64,000 nt of DNA from Ilumatobacteraceae bacterium (GCA_024644465.1 JAHEKY010000001.1:48637-112636), one strand, 5' to 3'. Positions 8,174 to 21,031 are shown, counted from the stretch's first letter. Program-made: numbers and translations. Notes: generated from the letters alone by a model not told the origin.

Positions 8174-9439
8174 GTGCCCGACACCATCACCATCACCGAC
8201 GACCGGACGGGCAAGACCGTCACCGTCCCGATCGAGGGTGGTGTGTTCCCGTCGTCGGCATTGCGCGAGCTCGATCCGACGCTGTACTGCTACGACCCTG
8301 CGTTCCTGTCGACCGCGTCGACGAGATCATCGATCACGTACCTCGACGGTGCCAACGGTGTACTGCGGTACGGCGGGTACCCGATCGAACAACTCGCCGA
8401 GAAGTCGAGCTACCTCGAAGTCGCCTACCTGCTGCTCAACGGCGAGTTGCCGACGAGCGCCGAGCTCGCGCAGTGGGAACACGAGGTCACCCATCACACG
8501 TTCATCCACGAGAACATGCGCAAGCGCTTCGTCGACGGCTTCCACTACGACGCGCACCCGATGGGCATGTTCGTGTCGGCGATCGCTGCGCTCGGCACGT
8601 TCTACAACGACGCCAAGGAGATCGAGGATCCCGAATCCCGCCAGATCCAGATCCGGCGCTTGATCGCGAAGAGCCCGACGATCGCGGCGATGTGCTACAA
8701 GTTCTCCGTCGGGCTGCCCTTCAACCAGCCGAGCAACGACCTGTCATATGCCGCGAACTTCCTCAACATGATGTGGAAGATCGGCGACTACGAGGTCGAC
8801 CCGGTGCTCGAGCGGGCGATGGACGTGCTGTTCATCCTGCATGCCGATCACGAGCAGAACTGCGGCACGACCGCGATGCGCGTGATCGGGTCGAGCCACG
8901 CCGACCCGTACTCGTCAGCTGCCGGCGCAGCGTCCGCGCTGTACGGCCCGCTGCACGGTGGCGCCAACGAGGCGGTCGTGCGGATGCTGACCAGCATCGG
9001 CACGATCGACAACGTTCATCCGTTCATCGAGTCGGTCAAGGCCGGCGAAGAGCGTCTGATGGGCTTCGGCCACCGCGTGTACAAGAACTTCGACCCCCGG
9101 GCGACGATCATCAAGCAGACGGCCTACGACGTGTTCGAGGTCACCGGCAAGAACCCGTTGCTCGACATCGCGTTGAAGCTCGAGGAAGAGGCGCTCAGCG
9201 ATTCCTACTTCGTCGACCGCCAGCTGTACCCGAACGTCGACTTCTACTCGGGGTTGATCTACCAGGCGATGCAGTTCCCGACGTCGATGTTCACCGTCCT
9301 GTTCGCGATCCCGCGGATGTCCGGCTGGCTGGCCCACTGGCAGGAACTCCTCAACGACCCCGCGCAGAAGATCAGCCGCCCCCGCCAGTGGTACGACGGC
9401 CCCGACGAGCGCGACTACGTCCCGATCGTCGACCGCTGA
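8174..9439 (+). CDS. gltA: Citrate synthase
   Basis: SSITYLDGANGVLRYGGYPIEQLAEKSSYLEVAYLLLNGELP...HADHEQNCGTTAMRVIGSSHADPYSSAAGAASALYGPLHGGANEAV; GTG start preceded by GGAGGA. Confidence 0.95.
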   Translation: MPDTITITDDRTGKTVTVPIEGGVFPSSALRELDPTLYCYDPAFLSTASTRSSITYLDGANGVLRYGGYPIEQLAEKSSYLEVAYLLLNGELPTSAELAQWEHEVTHHTFIHENMRKRFVDGFHYDAHPMGMFVSAIAALGTFYNDAKEIEDPESRQIQIRRLIAKSPTIAAMCYKFSVGLPFNQPSNDLSYAANFLNMMWKIGDYEVDPVLERAMDVLFILHADHEQNCGTTAMRVIGSSHADPYSSAAGAASALYGPLHGGANEAVVRMLTSIGTIDNVHPFIESVKAGEERLMGFGHRVYKNFDPRATIIKQTAYDVFEVTGKNPLLDIALKLEEEALSDSYFVDRQLYPNVDFYSGLIYQAMQFPTSMFTVLFAIPRMSGWLAHWQELLNDPAQKISRPRQWYDGPDERDYVPIVDR

Positions 9440-9473
9440 CCGTTCCATCTGGTGCCTGGCACCAGATGTGACG

Positions 9474-9475
<2 letters not shown>
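9438..9475. repeat. Palindromic element, copy 2 (hybrid arms)
   Basis: GACCGTTCCATCTGGTGCC-T-GGCACCAGATGTGACGTC; spans exactly between the convergent gltA and icd stops. Confidence 0.9.
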
Positions 9476-11828
<2,353 letters not shown>

Positions 11829-11870
11829 TCACTCGCCCGAGCGTGCCACGGGTCGGTACGGTACGACCCG

Positions 11871-12977
<1,107 letters not shown>

Positions 12978-13017
12978 CGACCAGGACGAACGCCGCCAGA
13001 CGCGACACAATGGCACC

Positions 13018-13890
13018 GTGGCGACCAGACCGGAGTTCTTGAGTTTCGACGTCGACGGGGCGACCCTCGGGGCGCTGCGCTGGCCGGGCATCGACGGCGC
13101 GGCGACCGTCGTCGCGGTTCACGGGATCACCGCCAATGCGTGGTCGTGGGACCCGATCGCGCATCATCTCGCGGGCGGCGCCCACCTCGTCGCCATCGAC
13201 CTGCGCGGCCGCGGCCGCAGCCACGAGGTTCCCGGGCCCCACGGCATCCGCCGGTACGCCGACGATGTCGCCGCCGTCATCGAGCAGCTCGGCGGACCGC
13301 TCGTCGTCGCCGGCCACTCGATGGGTGCGTTCGTCGCGCTGATGACGGCCGAGCGGCACCCGGCCGCCGTGAAGGACCTCGTGCTCGTCGACGGTGGCGC
13401 CCCGATCGACGTCGACGACGGTGCCGACATCGACGCCGCGCTCGAAATGACGCTCGGCCCTGCGCTCGAGCGGCTCGGCAAGACCTGGGCCGACCGCACG
13501 TCCTACTACAGCATGTGGTCCGCGCATCCGGCGTTCGCCGAGGGCATCAGCATCGATCTCGAGCGGAACCTGCTCGCCGATCTCGTCGAGGTCGACGATG
13601 GGTTCCGCACCGCGGTCGACGTCGCTGCGGTGCGTCACGACGGGCGGGAACTGCTCGCCGATGCCGAGGTCCGAGCGCTGCTCGAGATGCACCCGGCCCC
13701 GGTGACGATCATCCGTGCGCCGAACGGCCTGCTCGGCGCACCGCCCCCGCTGATCAGCGATGACGTCGTCGCACGGCATCCCCGCCATCGCTGGATCGAC
13801 GTCCCCGACACGAACCACTACACGGTGCTGATGGGGCCCCGTGGCGGGCCGGTCGTCGCCGACACGCTGCGCGCCGCGATCGCCGCCTGA
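13018..13890 (+). CDS. Alpha/beta hydrolase
   Basis: VVAVHGITANAWSWDPIAHHL...VVAGHSMGAFVALMTAE...VPDTNHYTVLMG. Confidence 0.88.
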   Translation: MATRPEFLSFDVDGATLGALRWPGIDGAATVVAVHGITANAWSWDPIAHHLAGGAHLVAIDLRGRGRSHEVPGPHGIRRYADDVAAVIEQLGGPLVVAGHSMGAFVALMTAERHPAAVKDLVLVDGGAPIDVDDGADIDAALEMTLGPALERLGKTWADRTSYYSMWSAHPAFAEGISIDLERNLLADLVEVDDGFRTAVDVAAVRHDGRELLADAEVRALLEMHPAPVTIIRAPNGLLGAPPPLISDDVVARHPRHRWIDVPDTNHYTVLMGPRGGPVVADTLRAAIAA

Positions 13891-14997
13891 TCACAGCGAT
13901 GCGCGCAGCACCACGTCATCGGACGACGCCTGACCGATGTCGTCGCCGGGTGCAGGCGCCTCCAGCGTGATGACGAACGAGTCGACACGGTCGCGCTCGA
14001 CGCCGGCCCACATCGTGATCCGGTCGCCCCGCCGGAACGTGCCGACGGGGACCAGCTCGCCGTCGGCAGTGCCCACCCACGCCTGATAGAAGGTCGCGTC
14101 GATGCGCATCGGCAGGGTCGGCGCGTCGAGCACGATCTCGAGGCCCGAATCGAACGTCGTCACCTGCACCGTCCCGCCGACGTCGGCGATCGCGCCGGTC
14201 GGCGTCAACTCGACGCTCGTCGTCTCACGCTCGGGGGTCCCGCTCAACGCGCTGAGCACGACGACGCCCGCGAACAACGCGACCACTGCAGTTGCAGCAC
14301 CGACGAGGGCAGGCCGGATCCAGGTCCGACCGGCCAGGAGCCCGGCGAGGCCGCCAGGCGATCGCGCCGCCGTTGCGGATCCCGATTCCTCGTCACCGAC
14401 GTTCGTGGCAGCGATCGCCGCACCGATTCGTTCGGCGAGGTCGGGCGGCGGATCGCTCCAGAGCAATGGGTCGGCGAGCAGTGCCGCGACGACCGCCCCA
14501 TCGCGACTCGCGACGGAATCGACGCGGTGCTCGACGCGCCGTTCGCCGCGTTCGACGTGCGCATCGACGTCGACGGGGTCGATGCCGACCCGCCGTGCGA
14601 TCGCGTCGCGGTCGAGCCCGTCGACGTGTCGCAGGCGGAGGACCTCGCGCCGACTGTCATCCAGCGAGTCGACCGCAGCCCGCACGGCCCACACGAGCTC
14701 CTCGGCTGCCACCCCCGCGGCATCGGCGTCGATCAACTGTCGCGCGATCTGTGCGAGCCACGGCGCGAAGTCGTCGCCCGGTTCGACCTCGCCGCCGTGG
14801 TGCCACGCGTGGACGAACACCGCTTCGGTGATGTCGGCCGCGCGCTCCCCGTCTCGCGTCGCGACCGATGCGATCGCGTGCACGACCGCGCCGTGGTCCT
14901 CGTACAGTGCGCCGGCTGCGGCGGCGTCGCCGTCGCGCAGTGCCGTGGCGAGCTCGGCGTCGTGCCGGACGACGTGGACGGGTCGGAACTGCTCCAT
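13891..14997 (-). CDS. Fused ECF sigma-70-like (regions 2 and 4) / TM / RskA-like anti-sigma C-terminus
   Basis: MEQFRPVHVVRHDAELATALRDGDAAAAGALYEDHGAVV...ITEAVFVHAWHHG...FAPWLAQIARQL; VDSLDDSRREVLRLRHVDGLDRDAIARRVGIDPVDVDAHVERGERRV; TM ALVGAATAVVALFAGVVVLSAL; FYQAWVGTADGELVPVGTFRRGDRITMWAGV. Confidence 0.7.
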   Translation of the reverse strand: MEQFRPVHVVRHDAELATALRDGDAAAAGALYEDHGAVVHAIASVATRDGERAADITEAVFVHAWHHGGEVEPGDDFAPWLAQIARQLIDADAAGVAAEELVWAVRAAVDSLDDSRREVLRLRHVDGLDRDAIARRVGIDPVDVDAHVERGERRVEHRVDSVASRDGAVVAALLADPLLWSDPPPDLAERIGAAIAATNVGDEESGSATAARSPGGLAGLLAGRTWIRPALVGAATAVVALFAGVVVLSALSGTPERETTSVELTPTGAIADVGGTVQVTTFDSGLEIVLDAPTLPMRIDATFYQAWVGTADGELVPVGTFRRGDRITMWAGVERDRVDSFVITLEAPAPGDDIGQASSDDVVLRASL

Positions 14998-15078
14998 GAC
15001 CGGCTCGATCGTATTGCGTCGCGCCCGCGTCGACGCCGAGCGGGCGCGGCGGCCCGCCGACGACGTACGGTCGCGGGG

Positions 15079-16068
15079 ATGGAACACGTGCGCTTCGGCC
15101 GGACCGGCCTCCAGGTGTCCAGGCTCTGCCTCGGCACGATGACCTTCGGCTATCAGGCCGACCGCGACACGTCCTTCGCGGTGATGGACGCCGCCGCCGA
15201 CGCGGGAATCACGTTCTTCGACACCGCAGACGTGTACCCGCTCGGCGGCCCGGTCGACATGTTCGGCCGGACGGAGGAGGTCGTCGGCGAGTGGTTGCGC
15301 GGCAAGCGCGACCGCTACATCATCGCGAGCAAGTGCTACTACCGGACCGGGCCGAACCCGTGGGACACCGGCAACAGCAGGCAGAACATCATGCGCGCGA
15401 TCGACGCCTCGCTGCGCCGCCTGAAGACCGACCACATCGACCTCTACCAGGTGCATTCGTGGGACCCGCACACGCCGATCGACGAGACGCTCCAGGCGAT
15501 GGACGATCTCGTGCGCTCCGGCAAGGTCCGCTACGTCGGCTGCTCGAACACCATGGCGTACCAGCTCGCCCGCTCGATCGGGCGCAGCGAGGTGCTCGGC
15601 GTGTGCCGGTTCGACAGCGTGCAGCCGCGGTACAACCTGCTGTTCCGGGAGAACGAGCGTGAGCTGTTTCCGCTCTGCACCGAGGAGCAGGTCGCGGTGA
15701 TCCCGTACAACCCGCTCGCCGGCGGGTTGCTGACCGGCAAGCACCGCGGTGGTCAACCGACCGAGGGCACCCGCTTCACGCTCGGCTGGGCGGCCGACCA
15801 GTACCAGAATCGGTACTGGCACGACGCGATGTTCCGGACCGTCGAGCAGTTCCAGCAGGTCGCCGAGGACGCCGGCGTCCCGATGACCACCCTCGCGGTG
15901 CGCTGGGTGCTCGCCAACCCGGTGATCACCGCACCGATCATCGGCGCGAGCCGGCCGGACCAGCTCGCCGCATCGGTCGCGGCGCTCGACGAGCCCCTCG
16001 ACGCCGACCTCCACGAGCGCCTCGACGACCTCACGCGCGAGTACCGCACCGGCGACCACGACCGCTGA
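15079..16068 (+). CDS. Aldo/keto reductase
   Basis: MEHVRFGRTGLQVSRLCLGTMTFGYQ...DTADVYPLGG...LRRLKTDHIDLYQVHSWDPHTPIDETLQAMDDLVRSGKVRYVGCSN. Confidence 0.93.
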   Translation: MEHVRFGRTGLQVSRLCLGTMTFGYQADRDTSFAVMDAAADAGITFFDTADVYPLGGPVDMFGRTEEVVGEWLRGKRDRYIIASKCYYRTGPNPWDTGNSRQNIMRAIDASLRRLKTDHIDLYQVHSWDPHTPIDETLQAMDDLVRSGKVRYVGCSNTMAYQLARSIGRSEVLGVCRFDSVQPRYNLLFRENERELFPLCTEEQVAVIPYNPLAGGLLTGKHRGGQPTEGTRFTLGWAADQYQNRYWHDAMFRTVEQFQQVAEDAGVPMTTLAVRWVLANPVITAPIIGASRPDQLAASVAALDEPLDADLHERLDDLTREYRTGDHDR

Positions 16069-16091
16069 GACGGCGCTCCGGTGGCTCGTCG

Positions 16092-16913
16092 TCAGGGGCG
16101 GGAGATCGGACGGGCGAACGCGACGACGTTGTCCTCATAGCTGCGTTGATCGTCGTTGAAGCGCCCGCCGCAGGTGAACAGGACCAACGTCGGGTCACCG
16201 GTCTTCGCCCAGACACGCTCTTCCGGCAGTTCGTCCTTGTCGTAGAGTTCGACGGCCGTGACCTCGAAAGTCTGCACCGTTCCGTCCTCGGCAGCGACCT
16301 CGACGAGTGCGCCCAGTTCGAGATCGCGCAGGTACCTGAACACCCCGGGCACGCCGTCGTAGTTGACGTGGGCGGCGAGCACCGACGCCCCGCCCTCGCC
16401 GGGAACCGGGCTGCCGGTGTACCAACCGACCACGCGAGGGTCGGGAACGTCCAGTTCCCCCTCGTCCTTGACGCCGACGGGGTCGACCGGCGCGTCCTGC
16501 ACGTCCAGCGAGGGAATCGAGATCGTGAGCGGGCGGGGTGCGGCGATGTGCTCCGCCGGGTCGTACAGCGCACTGTCGATCGGACGCACCAACTCGGCGA
16601 GGGGCGATGATGCGACCCCCGATCGATCGGACGCCGTGCGCTCTTCGGTCGCACGTGTTTCACGCTCGGCCGCGCGATCCGCAGTGGGGTCGGGCGAGAT
16701 GGGGTCGGCCGAGGTGGGGGGCAACTGCGGCGCCGGCGAGCCTGCGTCGGACGCCGGCAGTGTGGTGCCGGCAGGGAGGCCCGGCACCACACTGTCGATC
16801 GTCGCTGCGATGAGCGCATCGGTCGCGCTGCGCGATGGCATCGTGGCGCACGCCCCCGTGACGAGCACGATGGCGAGCAACGCGAGGCGGTGGCAGCGCA
16901 TCCGTGTGCTCAT
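16092..16913 (-). CDS. Class F-type sortase, N-terminal signal/lipobox-like segment
   Basis: PLTISIPSLDVQDAPVDPVGV...GWYTGSPVPGEGGASVLAAHVNYDGVPGVFRYLRDLELGALVEV...DPTLVLFTCGGRF (TCxx motif). Confidence 0.85.
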   Translation of the reverse strand: MSTRMRCHRLALLAIVLVTGACATMPSRSATDALIAATIDSVVPGLPAGTTLPASDAGSPAPQLPPTSADPISPDPTADRAAERETRATEERTASDRSGVASSPLAELVRPIDSALYDPAEHIAAPRPLTISIPSLDVQDAPVDPVGVKDEGELDVPDPRVVGWYTGSPVPGEGGASVLAAHVNYDGVPGVFRYLRDLELGALVEVAAEDGTVQTFEVTAVELYDKDELPEERVWAKTGDPTLVLFTCGGRFNDDQRSYEDNVVAFARPISRP

Positions 16914-16919
16914 GGTCGG

Positions 16920-17723
16920 TCAGGCGGTGCGCTGGGCACGCAGGACGGCACCGGTGCCGCCGAGCGCGAGGAGGCCGACGAGCAGGATCGGGAGGTACGG
17001 GAATCCGCCCTCGGTGTCGATCGGCGTGTTGCCGGTGTTCACCCGGGTCGGCGCCGTCCCGAGTCCGTCGATCGTCTCGGTGAGCACCGTGAGTGAGCCG
17101 TCCGACAGGGCGCCGACGGCGTAGATGATCAGGTTTTGACCGTCAGTGATGGCGAGGTCCGCCGGCCCGATCACGGGGTCGGTCGTGCCGGCCGCCGCGA
17201 CGCTCGCACTGATCGTCCCGACGGGGAGGTCGACGACGCCCTCCTGGGGGTTCGTGACGCCCGCGAACGCGACGGCTCCGTTTGCGAGCACGTCGACGGC
17301 CGGGGCTGCGGCGGTGTGCCGCACGGTGAGTCGGCCTTCGCCGGCTGCGATCGTGCTGACGTCGTTCTCGAAGACGCCGAGCGTCGGCGTCCCGTCGGCG
17401 GTGACGTGGGCGATGATCGTGTAGTTGCCGCTACCCGGCAGGGTGACGTCACCCGCATCGATCGCCACGGTGTCCGTGCCGGCCGCCTTGACCTGGACGC
17501 CCGTCAGCGTCTCACCGGCAAGCGCCGAGAGATCCTGGGTCTCGCCGAACGAGAAGCCCTCGAAGACGTTCGCACCCCCTGCGGCGACATCGACCTCGAC
17601 GCCCGGGATTCCGTGGATGAGATGGATTCGCGCCTCGGACTGGGCATCGGTGCCCGAACCGACGGCGATGAGGCTGCCTGCCGCGATGAACGTCGCTGCG
17701 AGCGTCTTCTTGATGGACCGCAT
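16920..17723 (-). CDS. DUF4397 domain secreted protein with C-terminal TM
   Basis: ARIHLIHGIPGVEVDVAAGGANVFEGFSFGETQDL...LTVRHTAAAPAVDVLANG...GGFPYLPILLVGLLALGGTGAVLRAQRTA. Confidence 0.85.
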   Translation of the reverse strand: MRSIKKTLAATFIAAGSLIAVGSGTDAQSEARIHLIHGIPGVEVDVAAGGANVFEGFSFGETQDLSALAGETLTGVQVKAAGTDTVAIDAGDVTLPGSGNYTIIAHVTADGTPTLGVFENDVSTIAAGEGRLTVRHTAAAPAVDVLANGAVAFAGVTNPQEGVVDLPVGTISASVAAAGTTDPVIGPADLAITDGQNLIIYAVGALSDGSLTVLTETIDGLGTAPTRVNTGNTPIDTEGGFPYLPILLVGLLALGGTGAVLRAQRTA

Positions 17724-17933
17724 GGGAGTGCCTTTCAGTAGGGAGTTGTCGTGTGGTCCTACGGATGGACTGCGACGCTTGGATGCATTTACTCGTAATT
17801 CTTCGAGATCGGCGCGATCTTGCATCCGGATCGGGCCCTCGGTCCGAAGTGAAGGTGCATGTCTGCTGCGCTGCTGACCCGATCGGACTGGCACACTGTC
17901 CCCGACGTCGGCCTTCGCCGCGTCGATGCACCG

Positions 17934-18482
17934 ATGGATGAACCAGACACGATCGACCAGGGCTTTGCGAGCGGCGGCGCCGACGCGCTGCGTCACGCGT
18001 ACGACGCGCACGGGTCACTCGTGTACTCGCTGTGCCGCAGAGCGGTCGGCGGCGACCTCGCCGCCGACATCACCCAGGAGGTCTTCATCGCCGCGTGGCG
18101 GCGGCGCACGTCGTTCGACCCCGATCGCGGCAGTCTTGCGGCATGGCTCACCGGGATCACCCGTCACAAGATCATCGACGTACTCCGCCGCGAGGCCCGG
18201 CACCGCAACGACCGCATCGACTCGTCGAGCGTCCTGCTCGACGTGTCCGATCCGGTCGACTGGGTCGGCGCATTGGGCGACCGAATGCTGCTCGCCGATG
18301 CCCTCGCCGCGCTCCCCGAGCGATCGCGCACGGTGATGCACCTCGCGTTCGGAGACGGTCTGACGCAACAACAGATCGCAGAATCGACCGGCCTACCGCT
18401 CGGTACCGTGAAGAGCGACATGCGCCGGAGCCTCGCACGACTGCGGCGCCACCTCGACCACCCGGATGGTGAGTCCCCATGA
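17934..18482 (+). CDS. ECF RNA polymerase sigma factor
   Basis: MDEPDTIDQGFASGGADALRHAYDAHGSLVYSLCRRAVGGDLAADITQEVFIAAWRRRTSFDPDRGSLAAWLTGITRHKIIDVLRRE...LPERSRTVMHLAFGDGLTQQQIAESTGLPLGTVKSDMRRSLARLRRHL. Confidence 0.93.
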   Translation: MDEPDTIDQGFASGGADALRHAYDAHGSLVYSLCRRAVGGDLAADITQEVFIAAWRRRTSFDPDRGSLAAWLTGITRHKIIDVLRREARHRNDRIDSSSVLLDVSDPVDWVGALGDRMLLADALAALPERSRTVMHLAFGDGLTQQQIAESTGLPLGTVKSDMRRSLARLRRHLDHPDGESP

Positions 18483-19141
18483 ACGACTTCGACGACCGGG
18501 TCCTCGAACTGATGCGCGGCCTCACCGCGGACGACATCGATCGCGATGTTCCGCCACCGTCGGTGTGGGCGGGGATCGCCGCTGCCGTCGCGGAGGACGC
18601 CGACGGTGCCGGGGGCGATGCGCCCCAGCCTGCACCACTCGACCGACCGCGCCCGATCGGGGTCTCGGGGCCCGTCGCCCTCGGCCGCACGGCGCAGCGG
18701 CGACGTCAGGTGCTGACCTGGACGCTCGCCGCGGCCGCGGCAAGCGTCGTCGTGGTCGGCGCGGCCCTTGTCGTCGACGGCCGGCGGGCCGGCGCGCCCG
18801 ACGTGATCGCGGCGGTCGAGGTGACCAGCGACGGTCTCGGCGATGCGCCACCCGGGATCGTCGCACAGGCGGTGATCGAGGACGACGATGGCGTCCGTCG
18901 CGTCGCGCTCGACGCCTCGGCGATCGAAGTCGCCGACGGCGAGTTCCTCGAACTCTGGCTGATCAACGACGACATCACCGACATGGTCTCCCTCGGCGTC
19001 GTCCGTCGCGGCGAAACGTACGAGATCCCCGGGGACGTCGAACTCGGGGACTTCCCGATCATCGACGTGTCGATCGAACCGGACGACGGAATCCCGACGC
19101 ACTCCGGGCGGTCGGTACTGCGGGGCCGACTCGAAGCCTGA
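18479..19141 (+). CDS. Anti-sigma-K factor (RskA-like)
   Basis: 4-nt ATGA overlap with the sigma gene; TM LTWTLAAAAASVVVVGAALVV; FLELWLINDDITDMVSLGVVRRGETYEIP. Confidence 0.85.
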   Translation: MNDFDDRVLELMRGLTADDIDRDVPPPSVWAGIAAAVAEDADGAGGDAPQPAPLDRPRPIGVSGPVALGRTAQRRRQVLTWTLAAAAASVVVVGAALVVDGRRAGAPDVIAAVEVTSDGLGDAPPGIVAQAVIEDDDGVRRVALDASAIEVADGEFLELWLINDDITDMVSLGVVRRGETYEIPGDVELGDFPIIDVSIEPDDGIPTHSGRSVLRGRLEA

Positions 19142-19189
19142 CCGAAGACCTGATCGGCAGCCTCTTCGTCGGCGGCCGACGAACCGAGT

Positions 19190-19262
19190 GGGCACGACGG
19201 GACTCGAACCCGGGACCTCTACCGTGTCATGGTAGCGCTCTAACCAACTGAGCTACGCGCCC
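19190..19262 (-). tRNA. tRNA-Val(GAC)
   Basis: GGGCGCGTAGCTCAGTTGGTTAGAGCGCTACCATGACACGGTAGAGGTCCCGGGTTCGAGTCCCGTCGTGCCC; acceptor GGGCGCG/CGTGCCC, anticodon loop ATGACAC with GAC anticodon. Confidence 0.95.
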
Positions 19263-19323
19263 GTAGCGGCTGACAAGTTATCACCGCCGCACCCGCTCGC
19301 CACCGGACCGGACCCGGCCCGTG

Positions 19324-20421
19324 TCAGTCGCCGGACGACTCGGGCGGCCCATCGCTCAGTCGCATCGAGATGTCGTTCGCCATCAGGCGCCCGGCGGGCG
19401 ACAGCACGACGCGCTCGCTGCGCTCCGGATGCGGCTCGACCATTCCCTCGAGCAGTTCGAGCGTCTCCGGGGCGAACGCGGTGCGCTCGATGCCGTCGCG
19501 GGTACGCAGGATCAACTGCTGGCCTTCGAGGCGCCGGACCGTGGGTGTCAATGTCTCCGCGGCTGCCTCGACCGGCTCGCCGCGGCCGACGAGGTCGATG
19601 TACCGGTCCGGTGTGCGCACGTTCCACCAGCGCCGGCCGTCGGCGTGGGAATGGGCGGCACAACCGAAGCCCCGATAGTTCTGCTGGCGCCAGTAGAGGA
19701 AGTTGTGCACCGATTCGTGGCCGGGAATCGCCCAGTTCGACACCTCGTAGTTGGCGCGGCCTGCCCCGGTCAGCATCCGGTCGACGATCTCGTACTTGTC
19801 GGCCTGGTCGTCGTCGTCGGGATGCCGGTCGGGCTGCGCAGCGAGCGCCGTGCCGGCTTCGACGGTCAATCCGTATGCCGAGACGTGCGGCGGGTCGAAG
19901 GCGAGCGCCGCATCGACCGTCTCCGCCCAGTCGTCGACCGTCTCGCCGGATGCGCCGTAGATCAGGTCGAGATTGAACGTCGGCAGCCCGACGCTGCGGA
20001 CCGCTTCGACGGCGCGGGCGACGTTGTCACGGTCGTGGGTCCGCCCGAGCGCGGCGAGCACGTGCGCGGACATCGACTGCACCCCGACGCTGACACGGTT
20101 CACCCCGGCGTCGACGAACGTGTCCAGCATCGCCGCCGTCACGTCGTCGGGATTGCACTCGACGGTGACCTCCGCGGACACGGCGCGCGGGATCGACCCG
20201 ATCACCCGGGCCAGCGCGTCCGGTGGCACGAGCGTCGGCGTCCCCCCGCCGACGAAGATCGTGTCGGCCGTCGGCAGACCGGCATCGACGGCCATTGCGA
20301 TCTCGGTCCGCAGCGCGTCGAGGTACTCGGTGATCAGATGGTGGCGGTCGGTCCACGTCGCGAACGCGCAGTAGTCACATTTCGATGCACAGAAGGGGAT
20401 GTGGACGTACACGCCGAACAT
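19324..20421 (-). CDS. hemW: Radical SAM HemW-like (coproporphyrinogen III oxidase-like) protein
   Basis: MFGVYVHIPFCASKCDYCAFATWTD...IFVGGGTPTLV...VECNPDDVT...GVNRVSVGVQSM. Confidence 0.92.
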   Translation of the reverse strand: MFGVYVHIPFCASKCDYCAFATWTDRHHLITEYLDALRTEIAMAVDAGLPTADTIFVGGGTPTLVPPDALARVIGSIPRAVSAEVTVECNPDDVTAAMLDTFVDAGVNRVSVGVQSMSAHVLAALGRTHDRDNVARAVEAVRSVGLPTFNLDLIYGASGETVDDWAETVDAALAFDPPHVSAYGLTVEAGTALAAQPDRHPDDDDQADKYEIVDRMLTGAGRANYEVSNWAIPGHESVHNFLYWRQQNYRGFGCAAHSHADGRRWWNVRTPDRYIDLVGRGEPVEAAAETLTPTVRRLEGQQLILRTRDGIERTAFAPETLELLEGMVEPHPERSERVVLSPAGRLMANDISMRLSDGPPESSGD

Positions 20422-20449
20422 GCGTGCCCCAGTCTGGCGGTGATCGGGG

Positions 20450-20959
20450 TCAGAGCGGCTTGAAGAGCAGGTCGAGTGCCGCCAGCCGGTCGGCGACCTG
20501 GTCGACCGGGACGTCGAGCATCGCGGCGATCGCGCGTGTGTCGTCGCCGCGCACCGTGATCACCCGGCCGTTGAAGTCCTGCCGTTGCACCTGGATCAGG
20601 CGCAGGTAGCGGGCGAGCATCTCGAACGGCGACCCGCTGAGCTGCACCAGCTTCGACACGTCGATCGCCAGCTTCTTGTTGATCGGCGAATCGATCGCCG
20701 CGGCCTCCGACCCCGTGATCTCACGCGGGAGCAGCTGCTCGATCGGGACGTTGTAGAACTGCGCCAGGCGGTCGAGTCGCGGCACCGAGAGCGCCCGCTC
20801 GCCCCGCTCGTACGCACCGAGGACCGACGCCTTGAACTCCTGGCTCGACTGTGCTTCCACTTCCTGGAGCGACAACCGCTTCTGCTTCCGAATGACCCGC
20901 AGGCGTTCGCCGACTTGTTGGCTGTACGCCGACGGCGCATCTCCGTCGAATGTGACCAT
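20450..20959 (-). CDS. bldD: BldD-like XRE-family regulator
   Basis: YSQQVGERLRVIRKQKRLSLQEVEAQSSQEFKASVLGAYERGERALSVPRLDRLAQFYNVPIEQLLP aligns by eye with Streptomyces BldD; C-terminal RQDFNGRVITVRGDD fits R-x-D-X8-R-x-x-D. Confidence 0.85.
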   Translation of the reverse strand: MVTFDGDAPSAYSQQVGERLRVIRKQKRLSLQEVEAQSSQEFKASVLGAYERGERALSVPRLDRLAQFYNVPIEQLLPREITGSEAAAIDSPINKKLAIDVSKLVQLSGSPFEMLARYLRLIQVQRQDFNGRVITVRGDDTRAIAAMLDVPVDQVADRLAALDLLFKPL

Positions 20960-21031
20960 GATGATTCCGCCTCGGAATTCCCATCGGTTGCCGCCACCCT
21001 CTAGCAGCACGATTGTTAGGGCATGCCCAAC

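Noticed and set aside
13891-16059. 722-aa ORF joining the sigma fusion with sequence antisense to the aldo/keto reductase
   Set aside because: Upstream part is a shadow frame; the methionine at 14997 starts the conserved sigma-like region.
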